From contig CAZNMF010000201.1 in NCBI GenBank assembly GCA_964573795.1, positions 1 to 28,743 of the forward strand: a DNA stretch of 28,743 nt, given 5' to 3'. How positions within the stretch are numbered: position 1 is the stretch's first letter; each line of letters begins with the position of its first letter. Origin of the DNA: CAZNMF01 sp964573795. GTDB taxonomy: Bacteria; Acidobacteriota; Vicinamibacteria; Vicinamibacterales; SCN-69-37. The position numbers and the translations under genes are program-made. This document shows positions 23,022 to 28,743 of this stretch, in pieces. The notes beneath the pieces were generated by a model, which did no database searches, had not been told where the DNA came from, and saw only the letters and a list, made by a program, of their open reading frames with translations.

Positions 23022-25373
23022 ATGCGTCGTCTGATGCCGATCGTCCTCCTGCTGCTTGTCGTCTCCGGTTCCGCCTTCCTCGTCGCCCAACAGGCGCCAC
23101 CGCCGTACATGAACGCGGCGCTGCCCGTCGACGATCGCGTCGCCGACCTGCTCTCGCGCATGACGCTCGACGAGAAGGTCGCGCAGCTCATCGGCGTCTG
23201 GAACACGAAGAACGCGATCCAGGACGCGAACGGCGAGTTCACGCCGGCGACCGCGGGGCAGTTGCTGAGTCAGGGCCTCGGCCAGATCTCGCGTCCGAGC
23301 GAGATCGCCGGCACCCCGGTCGGCCCGCGCGTCCGGTCGCCGCGGCAGGAGGCCGAGTTCACCAACGCGATTCAGAAATGGGTGAAGGAGAACACCCGCC
23401 TCGGCATTCCGGTGATGTTCCACGAAGAGGCGCTACACGGGCTCGTCGCGCCGAAGGCGACGATGTTCCCGGTGCCGATGGCGCTGGCGAGCACGTGGGA
23501 TCCGGCGCTGCTCGAGCGCGTGATGACGGTGGCCGCGCGGCAGGCGCGCGCGCGCGGCGTGACGGAAGTGCTGAGCCCGGTGATCGATCTCGGCCGCGAT
23601 CCGCGCTGGGGCCGCGTCGAGGAGACGTACGGCGAAGATCCCTATCTCGTGACGCAGCTCGGCCTCGGCGCGATTCGCGGCTATCAAGGCCGCAGCCTGC
23701 CGCTCGCATCCGACAAAGTGTTCGCGACGCTGAAGCACTTCAGCGGCCACGGCTCGCACGAGGGCGGCATCAACACGGCGCCGAGCCTGATCCCCGAGCG
23801 GCTGCTGCGATCCGAGCTGCTGATGTCGTTCGAGGCCGCCGTCAAGGAAGGCAACGCGTTCTTCGTGATGCCGAGCTACAACGAGATCGACGGTGTGCCC
23901 TCGCACGTCAACACGTGGCTGCTCGACAAGGTGCTTCGGCAGGAGTGGGGCTTCACGGGCGTCATCGTCTCGGACTATTACGCGATCGCGCAGCTCATCA
24001 GCCAGCACCACGTGGCCGCCAACAATGAGGACGCGGCGAAGCAGGCGCTCGCGGCCGGCGTCGACATCGAGCTGCCGGATCCGGACGCGTACAAGGCGCT
24101 GCCGGCGCTCGTGAAGGCTGGCCAGGTGTCCGAGCACGACGTCGACGCCGCCGTCGCGCGCGTGTTGAAGGCGAAGTTCCTCGCGGGCCTCTTCGAGCAT
24201 CCGTACGTCGACGTGGATGAAGCCGAGCGCGTGTCGAACACGGCCGACGATCAGGCGCTGGCGCTCGAGGCGGCGCGCAAGTCGATCGTCCTGCTCGAGA
24301 ACCGCAACAGCGCGCTGCCGCTCAATCGATCGGCAATCAAGACGCTCGCGGTGATTGGCCCCAACGCGAAGGGGATTCACCTCGGCGGCTACTCGCAGGA
24401 TCCGGGACGCGGCGTGGACGTGCTGTCGGGCATCACGACGGCCGCGGGCGCGGGCGTGAAGATCGTCTACGCGGAAGGTGCGCGCATCACAGAGTCCGAG
24501 CCGATCTGGGCGCGCGACACCGTCGAGCTCGCCGATCCCGTCAAGAACCGCCAGCGCATCCAGGACGCCGTGAAGGTCGCGCGCACGGCCGACGCGATCG
24601 TCCTCGTCATCGGCACCAACGAGTCCACCTCGCGCGAGGCGTGGGCCGACAATCACCTCGGCGACATGGCGAATCTCGATCTCATGAGCCAGCAGGATGA
24701 GCTCGCCGACGCAATGCTGCAGACCGGCAAGCCCGTCATTGTCGTGCTGATCAACGGACGTCCGGTCGCGATGCCGAAGCTGGCCGAGCGTGCGAACGCG
24801 ATCGTCGAAGCGTGGTACGTCGGCCAGGAAGGCGGCACGGCGATCGGCGAGGTGCTGTTCGGCGACGTGAATCCCAGCGGCAAGCTGCCGATCAGCATTC
24901 CGCGCGACGCCGGGCAGGTGCCGGACTACTACAACCGCCGGCCGACGTCGTATCGCGGCTATCTCGACATGCCGCGCGGGCCGCAGTGGGCGTTCGGCCA
25001 CGGGCTGAGCTACACGACGTTCACGGTGTCGGCGCCGGTCGTGTCGCCGGCGACGATTGGCCCCGCCGGTCAGGCGACGGTGACCGTCGACGTGACGAAC
25101 ACGGGCTCGCGTGCGGGCGACGAAGTCGTCCAGCTCTACCTGCGAGACGACGTGAGCTCCGTGACGCGGCCGGTGAAGGAGCTGCGCGGCTTCGAGCGCG
25201 TGTCGCTCGCGCCGGGTGCGAAGAAGACGGTGACGTTCACGCTCGGCCCGCGCGAGCTGTCGCTCATCAACCGCGACATGACGCGCGTCGTCGAGCCCGG
25301 CACGTTCACGGTGATGGTCGGCACGAACTCCGACACGCTGCAGAACGCGAAGCTGGAGGTCGTGGCGCGGTAA
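23022..25373 (+). CDS. Glycoside hydrolase family 3 with fibronectin-III-like domain (beta-glucosidase/xylosidase)
   Basis: A 783-residue exported glycosidase. The Sec signal peptide MRRLMPIVLLLLVVSGSAFL is followed by MNAALPVDDRVADLLSRMTLDEKVAQL. The barrel domain shows FHEEALHG, VLSPVIDLGRDPRWGR, EETYGEDPYL and ATLKHFSGHG, with the nucleophile in VIVSDYYAIAQL (Asp318). The second domain has VIGTNESTSREAW with the candidate acid/base Glu534, and a C-terminal fibronectin-III-like domain ends in FTVMVGTNSD. This is the BglX/Xyl3A architecture, acting on oligosaccharides in the periplasm. The true start is the ATG at 23022, although the frame is open back through the repeats to 22713. A LacI-type operator candidate upstream suggests sugar-responsive control. 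It probably acts alongside the divergent glycosidase. Confidence 0.93.
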   Translation: MRRLMPIVLLLLVVSGSAFLVAQQAPPPYMNAALPVDDRVADLLSRMTLDEKVAQLIGVWNTKNAIQDANGEFTPATAGQLLSQGLGQISRPSEIAGTPVGPRVRSPRQEAEFTNAIQKWVKENTRLGIPVMFHEEALHGLVAPKATMFPVPMALASTWDPALLERVMTVAARQARARGVTEVLSPVIDLGRDPRWGRVEETYGEDPYLVTQLGLGAIRGYQGRSLPLASDKVFATLKHFSGHGSHEGGINTAPSLIPERLLRSELLMSFEAAVKEGNAFFVMPSYNEIDGVPSHVNTWLLDKVLRQEWGFTGVIVSDYYAIAQLISQHHVAANNEDAAKQALAAGVDIELPDPDAYKALPALVKAGQVSEHDVDAAVARVLKAKFLAGLFEHPYVDVDEAERVSNTADDQALALEAARKSIVLLENRNSALPLNRSAIKTLAVIGPNAKGIHLGGYSQDPGRGVDVLSGITTAAGAGVKIVYAEGARITESEPIWARDTVELADPVKNRQRIQDAVKVARTADAIVLVIGTNESTSREAWADNHLGDMANLDLMSQQDELADAMLQTGKPVIVVLINGRPVAMPKLAERANAIVEAWYVGQEGGTAIGEVLFGDVNPSGKLPISIPRDAGQVPDYYNRRPTSYRGYLDMPRGPQWAFGHGLSYTTFTVSAPVVSPATIGPAGQATVTVDVTNTGSRAGDEVVQLYLRDDVSSVTRPVKELRGFERVSLAPGAKKTVTFTLGPRELSLINRDMTRVVEPGTFTVMVGTNSDTLQNAKLEVVAR

Positions 25374-25451
25374 GTCGCGAGTGGCCCGACGGATCGCGCA
25401 CGCTTTGGATCTACCGCAGGTGCATGAGCTCGACGAGTATGCGCGGATAGT

Positions 25452-25934
25452 ATGCGCAACTCGTCGTCGCTCACCGTCGCTCGCGCCATTCTCATCGGCA
25501 CGCTGATCGTCGGCACGCTCGACGCGCTGGACGCGCTCGTCGTCTTCGGCCTTCGCAACGGCGCCACGCCTGCGCGGATCTTCCGGACGATTGCCAGCGG
25601 CGTGCTCGGCAGCCGCGCGGCCACGGGCGGTACGCCTGCCGCGATCCTCGGCTTCTTCCTGCACTACACCGTCGCGCTCGGCATCGTCACGACGTACGTT
25701 GTCGTCAGCCACTGGCTGTTGCCAGGGTTGAAGCGACGGCCGTTCGTTTACGGCCTGCTCTACGGCGTCGTCGCGTTCTTCGTCATGAACCTCGTCGTCA
25801 TCCCGCTGTCGGCGATTGGCGTCGTGCCGCCATTCACGGTGTTCGGCACGACGAACGGATTGCTCATCCACGCATTCGGGATTGGACTGCCGACCGCGCT
25901 GGTCGCCTCGCGCGTGGCGCCGAGGCAGCTGTAA
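25452..25934 (+). CDS. Small integral membrane protein, function unknown
   Basis: A 160-residue protein with about four hydrophobic helices (roughly 10-30, 63-86, 98-120 and 130-153). A short Gly/Ala-rich link FRTIASGVLGSRAATGG lies between the first two, and a positively charged LPGLKRRPF loop follows the second. I recognise the pattern as a common uncharacterised bacterial membrane family but cannot name a function. The start ATG at 25452 lies 78 bp after the glycosidase stop. Its last 71 bp overlap, on the opposite strand, the 3' end of the MocR-type regulator gene, so the two convergent transcripts are antisense to each other there. Confidence 0.75.
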   Translation: MRNSSSLTVARAILIGTLIVGTLDALDALVVFGLRNGATPARIFRTIASGVLGSRAATGGTPAAILGFFLHYTVALGIVTTYVVVSHWLLPGLKRRPFVYGLLYGVVAFFVMNLVVIPLSAIGVVPPFTVFGTTNGLLIHAFGIGLPTALVASRVAPRQL

Positions 25935-27420
25935 CACTGCGGCTCGCGTCGATCGCACGCGCGAGATTCTCCAGGCCGCGATCGATCGCATGTGGATCGA
26001 CGCCGCCGAATCCAAGAACGATTGCCTGCGGCGCGGCCGTGCGCTCCAGGAAATACGCCGACAACGGCATCAGCTCGACGCCATTGGCAACGGCTTCGAC
26101 GACGAGCCGGTCGAGATCGATGTCCGGCGCGACGTCGACGATGGCGTGCAGGCCCGTCTGAACGGGGCGCAGGTGCAACGCACCAGACGCACGGCGTCGA
26201 ATCGCATGCGCGAGCGCGTCGAGGCGCTCGCGGCAGGCCGCGCGCATGCGGCGCAGATGACGATCGTAGTGGCCGTCGGCAATGAGATCCGCCACGACGA
26301 GCTGATCGATCGCCGGCGGATGGAGATCCGACGAGCTGCGAATCGCGACGAACGTGCGTTGCAGATCGGCCGGCACAATCACGAATCCCAGCCGCAATGA
26401 CGGAAATAGCGTCTTGCTGAACGTGCCGACGTAGATCACACGCCCGTCGGCGGCGAGGCCGTGCAGGCACGGCACCGGCCGCGCGCCGTAGCGATATTCG
26501 CTGTCGTAGTCGTCCTCGACGATCCAGGCCCCGCGCTCGCGCGCCCAGCGTAACAGTGCCAGTCGCCGCGGCAGGCTCATCGTCACACCCAGCGGAAACT
26601 GATGCGAGGGCGTGACGTACGCGAGCTTCGGCGATCGCCGGCGCGCGCGATCGAGCGTCACGACGTCGAGGCCGTGCTCGTCGACGCGCACGCGCCGCAG
26701 CGTCGCGCCCGCGTCGATGAACGCGCTCCAGGCGCCGGGATAGCCAGGCTCTTCGATCGCGACCTCGTCGCCCGCATCGAGCAGCGTGCGCGCGATCAGC
26801 TCGAGCCCGCGCTGCGCGCCCGCGACGATCAGCACTTGATCGGCCGTGCACGTCGTCCCGCGCGCCGTGCTGACGTGTGCGGCGATGGCCTTGCGCAACG
26901 GGAACTGGCCGGCGGGATCGCCGTAGTCGAGCTGCGCGAGCGTCGCGCGGCGTAGACGACGGGTGACGAGCTGCGTCCAGAGCCGATGTGGGAACCGATC
27001 GATCGCTGGAATGCCGAGGCGGAACGGACGCGGTGGACCGGGAATGCGTCGCGCCGCGGCCGGCAGCGCCGCCAACTGCCGCCCGCGCGCCGACAGCGGC
27101 GGATGCGTCGCCGTCTCGCGCACCGCGTGCGCGCGGACGACAGGGAGATCGTCCGGCAATTCGTGACCGACGAACGTCCCTGCGCCATGACGCGCGGTCA
27201 GATAGCCTTCCGCCGTCAGCTGTTCATACGCCAACAGCGTCGTCGTCCGCGAGACGCCGAGGTCGTCGGCGAGCGCGCGCGACGACAGCAGCCGCGCGCC
27301 CGGCGCGAGCGTACCGTCGAGGATCGCGCGGCGAATCGCCTGATAGATCTGCGTCTGTAATCCGTCCGGCCGTCGCGGATCGATGTGAATGAACGGGCTC
27401 GTCGCAGGCGACGGACGCAT
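25864..27420 (-). CDS. MocR/PdxR-type transcription regulator (GntR wHTH plus aminotransferase fold)
   Basis: A 518-residue fusion. Residues about 10-80 are a GntR winged helix (LQTQIYQAIRRAILDGTL, LLSSRALADDLGVSRTT, YLTARHGAGTFV). From about 120 to the end is a class-I aminotransferase-like domain that binds pyridoxal phosphate. The lysine is in YVGTFSKTLFPSLRLGF (Lys336), and ETDD-like VEDDYDSEYRYG precedes it. The family senses PLP or an amino compound and usually activates a divergent or nearby gene. The target here is not evident; NIF3 lies upstream on the same strand. The start ATG at 27420 gives the normal N-terminus; sequence upstream in this frame is not conserved. The final Arg/Ala-rich tail is longer than usual and overlaps the membrane protein gene. 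Confidence 0.92.
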   Translation of the reverse strand: MRPSPATSPFIHIDPRRPDGLQTQIYQAIRRAILDGTLAPGARLLSSRALADDLGVSRTTTLLAYEQLTAEGYLTARHGAGTFVGHELPDDLPVVRAHAVRETATHPPLSARGRQLAALPAAARRIPGPPRPFRLGIPAIDRFPHRLWTQLVTRRLRRATLAQLDYGDPAGQFPLRKAIAAHVSTARGTTCTADQVLIVAGAQRGLELIARTLLDAGDEVAIEEPGYPGAWSAFIDAGATLRRVRVDEHGLDVVTLDRARRRSPKLAYVTPSHQFPLGVTMSLPRRLALLRWARERGAWIVEDDYDSEYRYGARPVPCLHGLAADGRVIYVGTFSKTLFPSLRLGFVIVPADLQRTFVAIRSSSDLHPPAIDQLVVADLIADGHYDRHLRRMRAACRERLDALAHAIRRRASGALHLRPVQTGLHAIVDVAPDIDLDRLVVEAVANGVELMPLSAYFLERTAAPQAIVLGFGGVDPHAIDRGLENLARAIDASRSVTAASAPRARRPARSAVQSRMRG

Positions 27421-27490
27421 CTGATGCCTGTTTGAGTGGACTGGCGACAATCGCGCCGACGGCGAGTTGCGATGATACCAGTTCTCGGGA

Positions 27491-27509
27491 TGCGGGCGAC
27501 GGGCTACGG
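27491..27509 (-). repeat. GTAGCCC-type repeat, inverted copy
   Basis: Exact reverse complement of 22903-22921 (19 bp). It sits in the 103-bp gap between the MocR-type gene and the NIF3-like gene, just past the NIF3 stop. Confidence 0.85.
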
Positions 27510-27523
27510 GCGACGTACGTCCG

Positions 27524-28318
27524 TCACTGCGCGATGTCGGTGAACGGCTCGCCGGGCTCGACGAAGGTGACGGGCACGTCGCTGATGAACGTCCGCAGCC
27601 AGGTCGCGCATTCGTCCATGCCGAGACGCTCGCTGCGCTCGTGACCGAGCAGGATGAGGCCCTTCGGGCCGCCGGTGAACGCCGCGTCGATGACGTACTC
27701 CGCGTTGTCCCATGCGCTGTCGGCTTCTTGCGACTCACCGGTCAGCACGGCGTCGACGTTGGCGTTCAGTTGCGGATTGCCGTAGCCGACGCCGATGGCG
27801 ACGCGGCTCACGGGTGTCGCGGCGTCACCAACGACGCGCATCGAGTGAATCTTCAGTGCGCGCGCGGCATCGGCGGCGAGCGCGCCGAGCGTCGTCGGCG
27901 GAATGGTGAGTACGCCGGGCGTCTGCGGCCAGCCCATCGCGCGCGTCAGCGCCAGACGCATCGCCTCCGGCCGCCGCGCGTGCCAGTGATCGTGGAACCG
28001 GAAGATGACCATCCGATGGTCCGCGATGAACGCGGCCTTCGCGCGATACACCGCGTCGTCGACGAGGGCCGTCGTTTGATCCTGATGGTTGTAGAACGTC
28101 GGCTCGTGCGTGATCACGAAGTTCGCGCCGGCCGCGACGGCGAGCTGGAGCGCGTCGAACGTCGCCATGAACGTCGTCGCGATGCCGCTCACCGCCGTGT
28201 CCGGATCACCGGCCTTGAACGTGTCGACCGTCTCGGTGCGCCACGTGACGTCGGACGAGGCGAGCGTGGCCTTGATGCGATCGACGAGCTGCGCCGCAGT
28301 CGGGCGTGATTGAGTCAT
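27524..28318 (-). CDS. NIF3-like dinuclear metal-centre protein
   Basis: A 264-residue protein of the NIF3/GTP-cyclohydrolase-I-type-2 superfamily, which forms hexameric toroids with two metals per subunit. Probable ligands are in NFVITHEPTFYNHQD (His and His) and in the C-terminal LLGHERSERLGMDECATWL (His and Glu). The central DAVLTGESQEADS segment also fits the family. It differs from the canonical THHP motif by having THEP, placing it in a divergent subgroup. The catalytic role is unresolved for the family. The start ATG at 28318 is 61 bp from the divergent GTP-cyclohydrolase-like gene; whether the two share function is not clear. Cytoplasmic; no signal peptide. Confidence 0.85.
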   Translation of the reverse strand: MTQSRPTAAQLVDRIKATLASSDVTWRTETVDTFKAGDPDTAVSGIATTFMATFDALQLAVAAGANFVITHEPTFYNHQDQTTALVDDAVYRAKAAFIADHRMVIFRFHDHWHARRPEAMRLALTRAMGWPQTPGVLTIPPTTLGALAADAARALKIHSMRVVGDAATPVSRVAIGVGYGNPQLNANVDAVLTGESQEADSAWDNAEYVIDAAFTGGPKGLILLGHERSERLGMDECATWLRTFISDVPVTFVEPGEPFTDIAQ

Positions 28319-28337
28319 GGGCTTGGCGCGCTATTCT
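28310..28337 (+). promoter_or_regulatory. Candidate promoter for the URC1-like gene
   Basis: TTGAGT (28310-28315), 16 bp, TATTCT (28332-28337). Each hexamer has four matches to consensus. A GGAAGG ribosome-binding run (28364-28369) follows, 10 bp before the ATG. It is in the divergent gap, overlapping the NIF3-like start. Confidence 0.4.
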
Positions 28338-28379
28338 ATGCGTGTTCTCGCCGGCCGCCGCACGGAAGGTCTGGGCCCC

Positions 28380-28743
28380 ATGTCACATGCCACCCGCAAG
28401 TCGCACATCGTGCTGACGTCGCATCCGCATTTCATCTACAAGGAAAGCCCCACGATCGAGTGGGGGCATCCGGACCCGCGGCAGCGCGGGCCGGTCATCG
28501 CGACGTTCACGAACAAGCTGCAGCGCAACGCGATCGGCTCGCACAGCGGCAGCTACACGATCTATCGCGCACTGGCCATGGCGGCGGGACAGATGGACCC
28601 CGATCATCGACCGGACCTGACGAACACGGATCCGGTCGCGACCATCGGGCCGTTTCCATCGTGGAGCGATCCGTCGAAGATCGTTTCGCTCGATCCGTGG
28701 GGACACAAGGTCCACGAGGTGTTCGCCGCCGAGCTCGCGCGCG
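28380..28743 (+). CDS. GTP cyclohydrolase II homologue of URC1 type (3' truncated by window)
   Basis: The first 121 residues of a protein running off the window. RRP-like RQRGPVIATFTNKLQRNAIG, SHSGSYTIYRALAMAAG, PDHRPDLTNTDP, ATIGPFP and KIVSLDPWGHKV match the N-terminal GTP_CH_N domain that precedes a RibA-like GTP cyclohydrolase II domain. In fungi (URC1) and bacteria, this long form belongs to the URC uracil-degradation pathway rather than riboflavin synthesis. The start ATG at 28380 has GGAAGG upstream. The presence here suggests that a pyrimidine catabolic locus (URC4/DUF1688, uracil phosphoribosyltransferase) may follow outside the window. The catalytic zinc cysteines lie further downstream and cannot be seen. 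Confidence 0.82.
   Translation, partial: MSHATRKSHIVLTSHPHFIYKESPTIEWGHPDPRQRGPVIATFTNKLQRNAIGSHSGSYTIYRALAMAAGQMDPDHRPDLTNTDPVATIGPFPSWSDPSKIVSLDPWGHKVHEVFAAELAR

Noticed and set aside
23433..26015. An 860-codon - strand open frame opposite the second GH3 gene
   Set aside because: Shadow frame; composition is dominated by Arg, Ala and Asp with no family pattern.

Overview
The window is GC-rich bacterial DNA, densely packed with genes and with strong G/C third-position bias. It contains no RNA genes, integrases, transposases or CRISPR arrays that I can see. The gene mix is a full aerobic purine-degradation operon, a thioester alpha-2-macroglobulin next to penicillin-binding protein 1C, an iron-sulfur APS reductase, secreted family-3 glycosidases and a Popeye-like membrane protein. 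Together with many small palindromic and simple-sequence repeats, this suggests a free-living soil-type bacterium, possibly Acidobacteriota of the Vicinamibacteria type. That placement is inference from gene style and repeats, not a search result.

Region 1 (1-10382, + strand) is a near-continuous purine catabolism operon: xanthine dehydrogenase FAD subunit (5' end cut by the window), molybdopterin subunit, guanine deaminase, OHCU decarboxylase, urate oxidase, 5-hydroxyisourate hydrolase, allantoate amidohydrolase, allantoinase, a DUF3830 cyclophilin-like protein, and an adenine/adenosine deaminase. Several junctions are 1-4 bp overlaps (ATGA, GTGA, TAGTG), suggesting translational coupling. 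Adenine would go to hypoxanthine and guanine to xanthine. Both feed xanthine dehydrogenase, then urate, 5-hydroxyisourate, OHCU, S-allantoin, allantoate and ureidoglycine. No recognised enzyme for the last steps (ureidoglycine aminohydrolase, ureidoglycolate lyase) is present, which makes the DUF3830 protein the most interesting operon member. A three-helix plus cNMP-binding-fold membrane protein (10429-11079) follows on the same strand.

Region 2 (11095-19379, - strand) is a two-gene unit: a 1943-residue alpha-2-macroglobulin with an intact GCAEQ thioester, overlapping by ATGA with pbpC. This is the known periplasmic defence/repair pair. The pbpC reading frame carries a copy of a dispersed palindromic repeat in its cytoplasmic N-terminus.

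Region 3 (19380-25451) holds cysH, a small CxxC thioredoxin-like protein, and two divergent secreted family-3 glycoside hydrolases. Their 307-bp intergenic region holds repeats, a perfect 12-bp hairpin and a LacI-type operator candidate.

Region 4 (25452-28743) holds a small four-helix membrane protein whose 3' end overlaps convergently with a MocR/PdxR-type regulator, a NIF3-like metal protein, and divergently the 5' part of a URC1-type GTP cyclohydrolase II homologue. The last would begin a uracil-degradation locus outside the window.

The strongest unexplained signal is the repeat content: three copies of a 65-bp double-hairpin palindrome (one inside pbpC, one expanded by a nested insertion), an octamer tandem tract inside the allantoate amidohydrolase gene, a heptamer tandem tract replacing the ribosome-binding region of the hydroxyisourate hydrolase gene, and several TTCGA-rich and GTAGCCC-type intergenic repeats.
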